Source: an uncultured Alphaproteobacteria bacterium | GTDB lineage: Bacteria; Pseudomonadota; Alphaproteobacteria; Rhodobacterales; Rhodobacteraceae | DNA: 33,471 bases | Direction of reading: 5' to 3' | Assembly: GCA_902581005.1 (NCBI GenBank) | Contig: CACHMT010000010.1 | Location: 1 to 33,471 of the forward strand | Part shown: one piece after another, positions 16,159 through 25,508 of the stretch | How the letters are laid out: each line of letters starts with the position of its first letter | Numbering within the stretch: position 1 is the first letter of the stretch | The notes under the pieces: generated by a model | What the model was told of the DNA's origin: nothing | Seen by the model: only the letters and a program-made list of their open reading frames with translations | Databases searched by the model: none | Position numbers and translations under genes: made by a program

Positions 16159-17382
16159 TTAATTCGGGCTGTGGTCACTTAGTATTTTATCGGCTTTAGT
16201 AAAGACTGCTTTTATATTTCTTGCTGCTTGCCTAATTCTATGCTCATTTTCAACAAGCCCAATTCTAACAAAGTTTTCACCATATTCTCCAAATCCTATT
16301 CCAGGCGCAACAGAGATGTCAGCCTCTTTAAGAAGGACTTTAGAGAACTCTAACGAACCTAAAGATCTAAATTTTTCTGGGATTGGCGCCCATGCAAACA
16401 TTGTTGCGTCTGGTGAAGGAATTTCCCATCCTGCCTTACTCATAGCATCAACCAATACATTTCTTCTTTTTTTATAAACTTCTCTAACTTTTGCTATTGT
16501 GCTTGGATTCGAGCTTAATGCACTGGCTGCTGCAACCTGTATGGGAGTGAATGCTCCATAATCGAGATAGGATTTAATTTTCTCTAATGCTCCTATCAGT
16601 ATCTCGTTACCCACAGCAAATCCCATTCTCCAACCTGGCATGCTAAATGTTTTTGACATCGATGTAAATTCAACTGCTACGGATTTCGCACCTGGTACCT
16701 GTAAAATTGAAGGGGGAGGAGTCTCACTAAAATATATTTCAGCGTATGCTAGATCAGACAATATCCAAACCTCGTTTTGTTTTGCCACCTTAACCAATTC
16801 TTCGTAAAATTTTAGAGTACAAGTTTTTGTTGTTGGGTTAGATGGGAAGGAAATCACTATAGCGACTGGCTTAGGTGAAATATGTTTTAATGAACGAGTA
16901 AGGGTTTTGAAATATTCATCCTCATCAAATTGTCCATTTGATAAGGTTGGTACATGTCTCAGAGAGCCTCCAGCAATAATGAAGCCATAGGGGTGAATTG
17001 GGTATGATGGGTTTGGAACTAAAATAACATCGCCAGGATCAGTTATCGCCATAGCTAAATTAGCCAATCCTTCTTTTGAACCTAGAGTTGCAATAATTTC
17101 CTTTTCTGGGTCGAGCTTGACTGAGAACCTTCTGGCATAGTAATCAGCTTGTGCCTTCCTGAGCCCCTTTATTCCTTTAGAGACGGAATATCTATGCGTC
17201 TTTGGCTTTTTTACAGTTTCAATCAGCTTATCAACAATGAAGGACTCAGTATCAATATCAGGGTTTCCCATTCCAAAATCAATTATATCGTGACCTTGAT
17301 CACGGTATTTCGCTTTCAGTTTATTAACCTCCGCGAAAACGTAAGAAGGTAGTCTAGTGATTCTATGAAATTCTGTTTTCAT
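16159..17382 (-). CDS. alaC: AlaC-type aminotransferase (class I/II PLP)
   Basis: 407 residues. Its pattern matches E. coli AlaC throughout: RITRLPSYVFAEVNKLKAK at the N-terminus, DFGMGNPDIDT, LGSKEGLANL, VLVPNPSYPIHPYGF, the PLP lysine in SMSKTFSMPGWRMGF, and PGIGFGEYGENFVRIGLVEN at the C-terminus. AlaC makes alanine from pyruvate and glutamate. Alphaproteobacterial relatives are often labelled aspartate or LL-diaminopimelate aminotransferase, and next to hom an aspartate-family role is possible. It begins four bases after the stop of the small lipoprotein gene; an AGAGGG abuts the ATG, so translation is probably coupled. Confidence 0.88.
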   Translation of the reverse strand: MKTEFHRITRLPSYVFAEVNKLKAKYRDQGHDIIDFGMGNPDIDTESFIVDKLIETVKKPKTHRYSVSKGIKGLRKAQADYYARRFSVKLDPEKEIIATLGSKEGLANLAMAITDPGDVILVPNPSYPIHPYGFIIAGGSLRHVPTLSNGQFDEDEYFKTLTRSLKHISPKPVAIVISFPSNPTTKTCTLKFYEELVKVAKQNEVWILSDLAYAEIYFSETPPPSILQVPGAKSVAVEFTSMSKTFSMPGWRMGFAVGNEILIGALEKIKSYLDYGAFTPIQVAAASALSSNPSTIAKVREVYKKRRNVLVDAMSKAGWEIPSPDATMFAWAPIPEKFRSLGSLEFSKVLLKEADISVAPGIGFGEYGENFVRIGLVENEHRIRQAARNIKAVFTKADKILSDHSPN

Positions 17383-17386
17383 CCCT

Positions 17387-17518
17387 CTAGTCTAGAAAAA
17401 ATTTTTTTTCAAATTCACTGAGAGGAGATAGTTCTGGCCAATTTTTTTCTGAACAAGAAGAAATTGTTAAAGGCAGAGTGAAGAAGATAATCGTTTTTGC
17501 AAAATATCTAAACTTCAT
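17387..17518 (-). CDS. Small lipoprotein, 43 residues, unknown function
   Basis: A short gene with a textbook ribosome site: AAAGGAG lies 5 bases before the ATG at 17518. The product has a basic start (MKFRYFAK), a hydrophobic segment (about 9-19) and a lipobox I19-S20-S21-C22, so signal peptidase II should leave a 22-residue lipidated peptide starting CSEKNWPELSPLSEFEKK. The stop lies four bases before alaC, and glyA ends 29 bases upstream, so it is in the glyA-alaC-hom transcription unit. I do not recognise the family; it lacks the GLKGPLY motif of LptM/YifL. It could act in the outer membrane or be mainly a leader for alaC translation. Confidence 0.72.
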   Translation of the reverse strand: MKFRYFAKTIIFFTLPLTISSCSEKNWPELSPLSEFEKKFFLD

Positions 17519-17547
17519 TTTTTCTCCTTTAAATTAATAGTATACTG

Positions 17548-18822
17548 CTAGTAGATCGGAAACTCACTACATAGATCAATAACCTCTTTTTTTACTTTCG
17601 TGACCACTTGCGAAGATTTCTCAGAATGAACATTGTCTAATATTTCCAAAATCCATGAACCAACTTGTTTCAATTGCGCCTCTTTAAAGCCTCTAGTAGT
17701 TGCTGCCGGCGTTCCTAACCTTATTCCAGATGTAATAGTTGGCTTTTCAATATCGAAGGGAATTCCATTTTTATTACAAACGATATTTCCTTCTCCAAGC
17801 ACTTTTTCTGCCGTCGCACCCGTAACCTTTTTCTTTCTAAGATCTACAAGTAGAACGTGGGTGTCGGTTCCTCCAGTAACTAAATCAAGACCACCATCTT
17901 GTAATGTTTCAGCAAGTGTTTTTGCGTTTTTTATTACTTGCTTTTGATACTGTACAAACTCGTCACATAGAGCTTCTTTGAAGGCTACTGCTTTCGCAGC
18001 AATAACATGCATCAATGGGCCACCTTGAATACCTGGAAAAATTGCTGAGTTTACTTTCTTGGAGATATCGGGATTATTACAAAGAATCATTCCTCCTCTT
18101 GGTCCTCTCAGAGTTTTGTGAGTAGTGGATGTTACAACGTCAGCATATTCTAAGGGGTTTGGATGAACGCCAGCCGCAACCAGCCCTGAAATATGTGCCA
18201 TGTCAACTAATAAAAAAGCTCCGATTTCATCACAGATTTCTCTAAACTTTTTAAAGTCTAAGATACGAGGAATTGCTGAGCCGCCCGCAATAATTAACTT
18301 TGGCTTATGAAGCTTTGCAAGCTGACGGACCTGATCATAGTCAACGTGGTTTGTATCTTTTGTGACTTCATAATGAACGGGGTTGAACCATTTACCGGAT
18401 TGATTAGGTTTCGCTCCATGTGTCAGATGCCCACCCGAAGCAAGGTCCATGGACAAAAAAGTGTCTCCAGGTTTCATTAGAGCCAAAAAAACAGCTTGAT
18501 TGGCTTGGCTTCCTGAGTTGGGTTGTACATTAGCGAATTTGCAATTGTAGAGTTGACAAGCTCTGGATATTGCCAATTGCTCAGCGACATCCACATTTTC
18601 ACATCCACCATAATATCTTCTACCTGGATATCCCTCTGCGTATTTATTTGTCATAACTGAACCTTGAGCTTCCATTACAGCTGGAGAAGCTATATTCTCG
18701 GAAGCAATAAGCTCAATCTCATTCTGTTGCCTACTAAACTCTTTCTCTAATGAGTTGAAAATTTCTGGATCCTGAGATGCTAAAGTTCCACCAAATAAGT
18801 TCGTTTTGCCTACAAAATTCAT
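17548..18822 (-). CDS. glyA: Serine hydroxymethyltransferase
   Basis: 424 residues, full length. Converts serine and tetrahydrofolate to glycine and methylene-tetrahydrofolate, the main one-carbon source. Motifs: [49 protein letters not shown], and the PLP-lysine segment [13 protein letters not shown]. The start is ATG 18822 with AGG about 9 bases before it. It heads the minus-strand unit with the small lipoprotein, alaC and hom, and is divergent from nadK across 171 bases. Confidence 0.97.
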   Translation of the reverse strand: MNFVGKTNLFGGTLASQDPEIFNSLEKEFSRQQNEIELIASENIASPAVMEAQGSVMTNKYAEGYPGRRYYGGCENVDVAEQLAISRACQLYNCKFANVQPNSGSQANQAVFLALMKPGDTFLSMDLASGGHLTHGAKPNQSGKWFNPVHYEVTKDTNHVDYDQVRQLAKLHKPKLIIAGGSAIPRILDFKKFREICDEIGAFLLVDMAHISGLVAAGVHPNPLEYADVVTSTTHKTLRGPRGGMILCNNPDISKKVNSAIFPGIQGGPLMHVIAAKAVAFKEALCDEFVQYQKQVIKNAKTLAETLQDGGLDLVTGGTDTHVLLVDLRKKKVTGATAEKVLGEGNIVCNKNGIPFDIEKPTITSGIRLGTPAATTRGFKEAQLKQVGSWILEILDNVHSEKSSQVVTKVKKEVIDLCSEFPIY

Positions 18823-18993
18823 AACACACCTAATATGTTTTTCGATTATTCTTTTGATTCGGTCTAATGTATATTAAATCTAGGCTGTCTGTGCCAGTTT
18901 TTTCTTTTGTTTCGCGGGTATCTATATCATCATTTATTGTGAAATATCTAGTTTGATCTATAACAGTATCTGAGAACTTTTGGACGAAAAATT
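18823..18993. other. Divergent gap between glyA and nadK (171 bases)
   Basis: Must hold promoters for both glyA (minus) and nadK (plus), but I see no clear -35/-10 pair. On the minus strand a 50-plus-codon frame is open from a TAA near nadK to a TAG just before glyA, yet it has no ATG, GTG or TTG. On the plus strand a 29-codon frame has no ribosome site. Neither is called as a gene. Confidence 0.4.
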
Positions 18994-19758
18994 ATGACCA
19001 ACAAAAAGATAGCATTTATGGCAAGTGACGACCTTGAAGCTAAAGAGGCTTTAAATAAGCTTCGAAAACTTTATAAGGATTTCAAAATTGATGAAGCTGA
19101 TGTGGTCGTCGCACTTGGAGGCGATGGGTTTATGTTACAGACACTTAAATCCTTATCAACAAAAAATACCTCTGTATACGGGATGAACAAGGGCACCGTT
19201 GGTTTCCTGATGAATACTTTTGACTACGATAACTTGCAAGAACGTATTCGGATAGCAAAGGAAGAGATTGTAAATCCTCTAAAAATGATTGCTACAAGAA
19301 TAGATGGTAGAATAGAGGAGGAGCTGGCTATAAATGAGGTTTCTATTCTTAGATCGGGGCCCCAGGCTGCAAAACTCAGTATATCTATTGATGGGTCTGA
19401 AAAACTTCAGGAGCTTGTATGTGACGGGGCATTAGTCTGCACACCAGCTGGGTCAACTGCCTATAATTATTCTGCTCATGGACCAATTTTACCTATAGGC
19501 GCAAACATTTTAGGTTTGACCGCTATATCTGCTTACAGACCGCGAAGATGGAGAGGAGCGCTACTGCCGTTAGATGCAAGGATAGATATTGAAGTAAAAA
19601 GCGCTACTAAAAGACCAGTGTCGGCGGTAGCTGATACATCTGAGGTTAAGGACGTTAAGCACGTAGCCATAACAATTGAAAAGAAATTAAAACATAAACT
19701 TTTGTTTGATCCAGGACACGGGTTAGAAGAAAGATTACTAAAAGAGCAATTTGAATAA
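18994..19758 (+). CDS. nadK: NAD kinase
   Basis: 254 residues, the short alphaproteobacterial size. Phosphorylates NAD+ to NADP+ with ATP or polyphosphate; the latter is notable since ppk lies two genes downstream. Motifs: VVALGGDGFMLQTL (GGDG, about 39-42), NKGTVGFLMN, NEVSILR, and CTPAGSTAYNYSAHGPI carrying the substrate loop. No strong ribosome site precedes the ATG at 18994. The hda start follows its stop by four bases. Confidence 0.95.
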   Translation: MTNKKIAFMASDDLEAKEALNKLRKLYKDFKIDEADVVVALGGDGFMLQTLKSLSTKNTSVYGMNKGTVGFLMNTFDYDNLQERIRIAKEEIVNPLKMIATRIDGRIEEELAINEVSILRSGPQAAKLSISIDGSEKLQELVCDGALVCTPAGSTAYNYSAHGPILPIGANILGLTAISAYRPRRWRGALLPLDARIDIEVKSATKRPVSAVADTSEVKDVKHVAITIEKKLKHKLLFDPGHGLEERLLKEQFE

Positions 19759-19762
19759 AAAT

Positions 19763-20458
19763 ATGAATGAGCAGCTTGTTTTAGGCCTTAGTTTAAAGGA
19801 GGCATTGGAAAAAGAAGACTTTTTTATTTCTTCAAGTAATTTGGACGCTGTTACCCTGTTAGACAACACAGACCGGTGGGCTTCAGGGGTTTTGTTGCTT
19901 GTTGGCCCAAAGGGTAGTGGTAAGACGCATTTATCCACTGTGTGGTCGAAAGAGAATAAAGCTAAGCATGTAAAGCTTGAGGCAGTTTTACGGGAAATGG
20001 AAAATGGCCTAGATCATGAGTTTGTTTGTGTTGAGGATATAGATTTAATCGAAAAAGCTGAGAGACAAAAAAAGTTAAAAATAGAAGAGGGTATCTTTCA
20101 CCTTATTAACAGTGTTGGAAGTAGAGGAGGCAACCTGCTAATATCCTCGAGAATAATGCCTAATGCGCTGTCAATAGGCATTAAAGATTTAGAGTCAAGG
20201 TTACAAAGTTTTAGCAACACTACTATAAAAGAACCCGATGATACGTTGGTAATGGCACTTCTACTGAAATACTTTAATGACCGGCAAATTTTTGTAAAGC
20301 ACTCAAACCTAGACTATATCGCTGCCAGAATTAATAGAACCTACGGTTCAATATACGAATTTGTAAACTACTTGGATCATAAATCTCTTGTTCTAAATAG
20401 AAAAATAACTAGACCTTTCATTGACGCTGCTTTGAGGCAAATGGAAAAGAAATATTAA
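19763..20458 (+). CDS. hda: Hda/HdaA, DnaA-related regulator of replication initiation
   Basis: 231 residues. A DnaA AAA+ paralogue without the DNA-binding domain IV. Bound to the sliding clamp it stimulates ATP hydrolysis by DnaA (RIDA) and prevents over-initiation. Walker A is GPKGSGKTHL (about 48-57), the Walker B region FVCVEDIDLI, a likely arginine finger is in LESRLQSF, and sensor 2 is RTYGSIYEF. QLVLGL at residues 4-9 resembles the QL-x-L clamp-binding motif of Hda, which supports ATG 19763 over the TTG at 19751 that overlaps nadK. It is followed after five bases by ppk. DnaA itself is excluded by length. Confidence 0.88.
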   Translation: MNEQLVLGLSLKEALEKEDFFISSSNLDAVTLLDNTDRWASGVLLLVGPKGSGKTHLSTVWSKENKAKHVKLEAVLREMENGLDHEFVCVEDIDLIEKAERQKKLKIEEGIFHLINSVGSRGGNLLISSRIMPNALSIGIKDLESRLQSFSNTTIKEPDDTLVMALLLKYFNDRQIFVKHSNLDYIAARINRTYGSIYEFVNYLDHKSLVLNRKITRPFIDAALRQMEKKY

Positions 20459-20463
20459 TAAAC

Positions 20464-22662
20464 ATGAGTAACGTAAACGCAGATTTCTTAAATCAAGATT
20501 CTGACCTTGAATTGAAATATTCCAAGGACCTAGGATCTATCAATCCACTCATAAATAGAGAGCTTTCTTGGATTTCGTTTAATTGGCGAGTTTTGCAAGA
20601 AGCTAATAATAAAAAGGTGCCACTATTTGAAAGACTTAGATTCCTTGCAATATCTGCTCGAAATCTTGATGAGTTTTACACGGTTCGAGTTGCCGGGTTT
20701 AGACAAATGGTAAAAAATAAGATCGAAGTAATAAGTGCTGATGGTCTCACGCCTGAGGAGCAGCTAATACAAATCGAACGAGAAGCTAAAGCTCTAATAG
20801 AGAAACAACAAGAGCTATTGCCTTCTATATTATCTAATTTGAAGCAAAAAGGGGTGATACTTGTAAAACCGAAGGGAATATTGGTATCCGAAAAAAAGAA
20901 TTTAGAGAAACAATTTATGTCAAAGGTCTTTCCAGCGCTTACCCCGTTGGCTCTAGATCCCGCTCATCCATTTCCCTTCATCCCAACTGAGGGCTCTGCC
21001 CTAGCATTAAAATTAAGAACGAGAGATGGAAAAAAATTCTTGAATGCCTTGGTTCCTATTCCAGGCATGCTTGACAGATTTCAAAGACTTAGGGATGGAG
21101 TGAAAGGTGAAAAAAGATTTTTATCACTCGAAGATTTTATTGTAATATTTATTTATAGATTATTTCCAAATTATCTCCTCGATGAGTATTTCTCCTTTCG
21201 AATTCTTAGGGACAGTGACTTAGAAGTCGAGGAAGAGGCGGAAGATCTTGTTCGCGAGTTTGAAATTGCATTAAAACGCCGAAAGCGTGGCGAAGTAATA
21301 CGAATGAAAGTTACAAAAAGCAATGCTGAACCTTTGTTGAAGCTAATATCGAAGGAAATTGGGTTTGACAGAGCTCAAGTGTTGCAGGTTAATGAAATGA
21401 TTGGATTGTCCGATTTAGAGGAGTTAATCATTTCGGCGAAGAGGAGCCTGAAGTGGAGAACGTTTGTACCCAGAAGCCCAGAGAGAATAGAGGACTTCAA
21501 CGGGGACATTTTTTCTGCAATAAAGCAGAAAGATCTCCTTTTACAACATCCATATGAAACTTTTGATACCGTCGTTAATTTTTTGGAACAAGCAGCTCGC
21601 GACCCTAACGTTATTGCTATCAAACAAACTTTATACAGAACAACCCCAGATAGTCCCATAGTAAGAGCATTATGTGCGGCTGCAGAAAATGGAAAAACAG
21701 TGACTGCCTTAGTTGAACTAAAGGCCAGATTTGATGAGGCAAATAATATAAATGTGTCAAGAGAACTAGAGAAGGCTGGAGCTCAAGTAGTTTATGGTTT
21801 TATGGATTGGAAAACACATGCAAAGCTATCCACTATAGTAAGACAAGAAGGCAAGGTGTTAAGAACTTATACGCATGTTGGCACAGGAAACTATCATCCG
21901 GACACTGCAAAGATTTATACTGATTTGAGTCTTTTCACTTCAGACGCTACTTTAGGTCGAGATGTTACCAAAGTTTTTAATTATCTATCAGGATATATAA
22001 AACCAACAGATTTAGAAAGTATGATCATAGCGCCTTTAGAGTTAAAGAGTAGCTTAATTAAAATGATAAAAAATGAGATGGTTCTAGCAAAAAAGGGTAA
22101 GCCGGCAGAAATATGGGTTAAACTCAATGCTCTTATCGACCCAGAAGTTATTGAGGTTTTATATGAGGCAAGCCAATCTGGTGTTAAAATCAATATGATT
22201 ATCAGAGGTATTTGTGGATTAAGACCTGGTATCAAAGGTCTTTCTGAAAACATTCGTGTAAAATCTGTAATAGGACGATTCTTGGAACACAGTAGAGTGT
22301 GTGTTTTTGGTAATGGGTTTAAGTTACCTTCCTTGAAAGCTAAGGTTTTTATTTCGTCAGCAGATTGGATGGGAAGAAACTTGAACCGTCGAGTAGAATC
22401 TTTTGTAGAGATTAAAAATTTGACCGTGAAGTCACAAATTGTTAACCAGATTATGGTGGCTAATTTAGCTGACAAAGAGCAATCATGGGTACTTCAACCT
22501 GACGGTCGATATAAAAGACACCAGTTTAAAAAAGACGAACCGAGCTTTAGTTGTCACGAATATTTTATTGAAAATCCTTCTTTGTCAGGAAGAGGCAGAG
22601 CTGCACTAAATGCCCCTCCAAGTTTATTGAATGTTGGGAATAAAAGAAAAAAATCATTTTGA
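20464..22662 (+). CDS. ppk: Polyphosphate kinase 1
   Basis: 732 residues, typical PPK1. Polymerises the gamma-phosphate of ATP into polyphosphate and works in reverse. The N-domain has INRELSWISFNWRVLQEANN and ARNLDEFYTVRVAGF. The two catalytic histidines are in KTHAKLS and YTHVGTGNYHPDTAKIYTD, and GDIFSAIKQKDLLLQHPYE lies between. The ATG at 20464 follows hda by five bases without a strong ribosome site. Its TGA overlaps the TTG start of ppx, so the two enzymes of polyphosphate synthesis and breakdown are translationally coupled. Confidence 0.97.
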   Translation: MSNVNADFLNQDSDLELKYSKDLGSINPLINRELSWISFNWRVLQEANNKKVPLFERLRFLAISARNLDEFYTVRVAGFRQMVKNKIEVISADGLTPEEQLIQIEREAKALIEKQQELLPSILSNLKQKGVILVKPKGILVSEKKNLEKQFMSKVFPALTPLALDPAHPFPFIPTEGSALALKLRTRDGKKFLNALVPIPGMLDRFQRLRDGVKGEKRFLSLEDFIVIFIYRLFPNYLLDEYFSFRILRDSDLEVEEEAEDLVREFEIALKRRKRGEVIRMKVTKSNAEPLLKLISKEIGFDRAQVLQVNEMIGLSDLEELIISAKRSLKWRTFVPRSPERIEDFNGDIFSAIKQKDLLLQHPYETFDTVVNFLEQAARDPNVIAIKQTLYRTTPDSPIVRALCAAAENGKTVTALVELKARFDEANNINVSRELEKAGAQVVYGFMDWKTHAKLSTIVRQEGKVLRTYTHVGTGNYHPDTAKIYTDLSLFTSDATLGRDVTKVFNYLSGYIKPTDLESMIIAPLELKSSLIKMIKNEMVLAKKGKPAEIWVKLNALIDPEVIEVLYEASQSGVKINMIIRGICGLRPGIKGLSENIRVKSVIGRFLEHSRVCVFGNGFKLPSLKAKVFISSADWMGRNLNRRVESFVEIKNLTVKSQIVNQIMVANLADKEQSWVLQPDGRYKRHQFKKDEPSFSCHEYFIENPSLSGRGRAALNAPPSLLNVGNKRKKSF

Positions 22663-24140
22663 AAATTTTGAAAAGAATAGGGATTATTGATATTGGTTCT
22701 AACTCCATTAGACTAGTGGTATTTGATGGCCCAAAGCGTTCACCATTGTATTTATACAATGAAAAGGTTTTTTTTAGGCTGGGAATGCAATCTTTTGGAA
22801 AGAATGCTTTTGACACTGCTACAACTAAGGCCGTATCGCGCATAATTAAACGATATGTCACTATTTGTCGAAATATGGAAATTAATAAAATTATAATGTT
22901 TGGCACGTCTGCATTAAGAGAGGCCAGCAATTCAAATGTTCTAGTTGAAGTTATTCGAAAAAAGACAAACATCGGTGTTGATGTAATATCTGGGGAGAAA
23001 GAGGCTTTTTACGCAGCTCAGGGAATTTTATTAGGTTTTCCAAATGCAAACGGGATAATTTGTGACTTAGGTGGTAATTCAGTAGAGTTTGCAAATATTT
23101 GTAAAAGGGTGGTTACCGCATGTAATTCCACTTTGCTGGGCCCACTTGCATTAAACAAGTTGGAAAACAAGATTGAGAATATAGATGGGTATATGCGAAA
23201 ACAGCTGTTGGGTGCAGTTAATGCCAATACGACAAAGGATAAACCATTTTTTTTAATCGGAGGGTCATGGCGAGCTATAGCCAAAATACATATGCAAAGG
23301 ACAAAATATCCGCTGAAGATAATTCAAGGATATAAAGTCAATTGTAAAAATATAAAAAAGACATTGAAGTTCATTCAAGATAGTTCATTTATAACAAAAT
23401 ATGACCAAATTAATATTTCTGTAGAAAGATTGGACTTATTACCCCAGTCAGCTCGATTGTTAGAAATTATTATTGATGAGCTTCAGATAAAAACCCTCAC
23501 GTTTTCATCTTTTGGTGTGAGAGAGGGTTTCATATACCATAATCTCAGTGAGGCAGAGAAAAAAAAGGATCCACTACTTGAGGCTGCTAAATTTTTTGAG
23601 AAAAAAGAAACAAGGTTTCCTAATATGTCGAAGCATACCTTCAAATGGATTTCACCGTTATATGAAAATCTTCCGCGTAAGACGAAAAGAGTTATTTTAG
23701 CTGCGACTAAATTACATGATATTGCCTGGATCGCCCACCCCGATTATAAGACAGAAATGTGCTTAGAGCTAGTCACTCGTTCAAATATTAGTGGTCTGAG
23801 TCACAAAGAAAGAGTATTCTTGGCCATGATACTTTTGTTCAGACATAAGGCAAAACCAGAAAAAGTTTTTAATAGTAAATTATTTAAAATTGTTTCTAAG
23901 AAGAAGAGAAAAATCGCTCTTGTAATAGGTAAGGGATTAAGGTTAGCTTCGACTTTCTTTGGTGAAAAAAGTCTTTTTGATAAAATAGACTTCAGGCTTA
24001 AAGCAAATGAGGTAGAATTATGCTTTCAATCAAAAATAGACTTTATTAATGGTGAAGTTGTAGAGAGACGCATTCAAGAATTGAATAAAGCGTTGAAGTT
24101 ATGTGTCACTGTAGATACAAAAAAGAGATTATTTAAATAG
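22659..24140 (+). CDS. ppx: Exopolyphosphatase, Ppx/GppA family
   Basis: 493 residues. Releases phosphate from polyphosphate and may also hydrolyse pppGpp. An ASKHA fold begins [17 protein letters not shown] (8-24); the probable catalytic Glu is in [10 protein letters not shown] (about E115), and the phosphate loop is DLGGNSVEF (137-145), where the family usually has DxGGGSx[14 protein letters not shown] follows, then a C-terminal HD-like helical domain ([13 protein letters not shown]). The start is taken as TTG 22659, overlapping the ppk TGA; a second TTG at 22668 is possible and there is no ATG nearby. Identity is firm; only the relative activity on polyphosphate and pppGpp is open. Confidence 0.92.
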   Translation: MKILKRIGIIDIGSNSIRLVVFDGPKRSPLYLYNEKVFFRLGMQSFGKNAFDTATTKAVSRIIKRYVTICRNMEINKIIMFGTSALREASNSNVLVEVIRKKTNIGVDVISGEKEAFYAAQGILLGFPNANGIICDLGGNSVEFANICKRVVTACNSTLLGPLALNKLENKIENIDGYMRKQLLGAVNANTTKDKPFFLIGGSWRAIAKIHMQRTKYPLKIIQGYKVNCKNIKKTLKFIQDSSFITKYDQINISVERLDLLPQSARLLEIIIDELQIKTLTFSSFGVREGFIYHNLSEAEKKKDPLLEAAKFFEKKETRFPNMSKHTFKWISPLYENLPRKTKRVILAATKLHDIAWIAHPDYKTEMCLELVTRSNISGLSHKERVFLAMILLFRHKAKPEKVFNSKLFKIVSKKKRKIALVIGKGLRLASTFFGEKSLFDKIDFRLKANEVELCFQSKIDFINGEVVERRIQELNKALKLCVTVDTKKRLFK

Positions 24141-24154
24141 TTGAGGAGAATAAT

Positions 24155-25501
24155 ATGAAACTCAGCCAATATTTTTTACCGGTTTTAAAAGAAGTGCCAG
24201 CGGAAGCAAATATAATAAGCCATCAACTGATGTTGCGCTGTGGAATGATTAAACAGACAACGGCTGGCATATATTCGTGGCTACCATTGGGCTTTAAAGT
24301 TCTTAAAAAAATAGAAGAAATAGTCCATTATGAGCAGATTAAAGCTGGGCATATACCTATGCTAATGCCAACAATCCAACCAGCCGAATTGTGGCAGGAG
24401 AGTGGAAGATATGATGACTATGGAAAGGAAATGCTGAGGATTAACGATCGACAGGATCGTAATTACTTATATGGTCCAACCAATGAAGAATTAATCACGG
24501 ACATATTTAGGTCTAACATATCATCCTATAAAGATCTTCCTCTCACACTATACCACATTCAGTGGAAATTCCGAGACGAACTAAGACCTAGATTTGGCGT
24601 GATGAGGGGAAGAGAATTTTATATGAAAGATGGCTATAATTTTGATTTGAATGAAAAGGAAGCTATAAATGCCTACAATAGACATTTTGTAAGCTATTTA
24701 AGAACATTTAATAGGATGGGATTAAAAGCGATACCTATGAGGGCCGAGACGGGGCCCATTGGGGGTAACTATAGTCATGAGTTTTTGGTTTTGGCCAATA
24801 CTGGAGAAAGCACAGTTTTTTTTGATAAAACCTTGCTTGACATGAATATAGGTCAAGAAAAACTGGACTACTATAATAATATGAATATTGAAAAAATTGT
24901 GGAAAGATATACCACGCCTTACGCTAGAACTGAGGATACTCATGACGCAAAGCTTTTCCTAGATGTTTCTGAAGATTGTCGGATAGAAAGTAAAGCGATA
25001 GAAGTTGGTCAAATATTCTATTTTGGTACAAAATATTCAGTGCCAATGAAAGCTTTTGTTGTAAGCCCTGATGGAAAGAGAGTGCCTGTTCATATGGGAA
25101 GTCACGGTATAGGAGTTTCTCGATTAGTAGGCGCAATTATTGAATCTAGCCATGATGAAAAAGGTATTATTTGGCCAGAACCAGTTGCTCCATTCTTTGC
25201 AGGTCTAATAAATTTAAATCATAAAGATGAGCAATGTGTAGAGGTCTGCGATGAGGTTTATGAAAAACTAGGCACCAAGGGAATAGAGGTTTTATATGAT
25301 GATACAGACGAAAGGCCAGGGGCTAAATTTGCAAAAATGGACCTAATAGGGTTGCCGTGGCAAATAGTAGTTGGTCCAAAGGGTCTTGCTGAAGGGAAAG
25401 TGGAGCTTGTTTATAGAAGAACCGGAGAAGCAAATCTGTTAGCTTTGGCGGAAGTATTAGAAAAACTTTCTAAGACGCAAAAATCCCAGGTAGAAGTCTA
25501 A
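24155..25501 (+). CDS. proS: Prolyl-tRNA synthetase, short alphaproteobacterial type
   Basis: 448 residues, against about 570 for the E. coli type. Class II motif 2 is [21 protein letters not shown] (about 139-159) and motif 3 is [14 protein letters not shown]; the anticodon domain holds [20 protein letters not shown]. Between motifs 2 and 3 there is no room for the INS domain that edits alanyl-tRNA-Pro. This is normal for the alphaproteobacterial subtype, where a separate ProX/YbaK-like protein usually edits in trans; none is in this window. GAGGAG 6 bases before the ATG supports the start. lolC follows after seven bases, a common neighbour. Confidence 0.96.
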   Translation: MKLSQYFLPVLKEVPAEANIISHQLMLRCGMIKQTTAGIYSWLPLGFKVLKKIEEIVHYEQIKAGHIPMLMPTIQPAELWQESGRYDDYGKEMLRINDRQDRNYLYGPTNEELITDIFRSNISSYKDLPLTLYHIQWKFRDELRPRFGVMRGREFYMKDGYNFDLNEKEAINAYNRHFVSYLRTFNRMGLKAIPMRAETGPIGGNYSHEFLVLANTGESTVFFDKTLLDMNIGQEKLDYYNNMNIEKIVERYTTPYARTEDTHDAKLFLDVSEDCRIESKAIEVGQIFYFGTKYSVPMKAFVVSPDGKRVPVHMGSHGIGVSRLVGAIIESSHDEKGIIWPEPVAPFFAGLINLNHKDEQCVEVCDEVYEKLGTKGIEVLYDDTDERPGAKFAKMDLIGLPWQIVVGPKGLAEGKVELVYRRTGEANLLALAEVLEKLSKTQKSQVEV

Positions 25502-25508
25502 TATCTGA

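Noticed and set aside
15132-16199. Plus-strand open frames of 99 and 187 codons opposite hom
   Set aside because: They lie antisense to a clear homoserine dehydrogenase, are Ser/Ile/Phe-rich shadows and show no family motif.
18862-18951. Plus-strand 29-codon frame upstream of nadK
   Set aside because: No ribosome site, no recognisable domain, and no spacing that suggests coupling to nadK.
19751-19762. Hda start at TTG 19751
   Set aside because: It overlaps nadK, and the ATG four codons later puts the QLVLGL clamp-like motif at the very N-terminus as in Hda.
21981-22475. Minus-strand 164-codon frame opposite ppk
   Set aside because: Shadow of a well conserved polyphosphate kinase; no ribosome site or motif.
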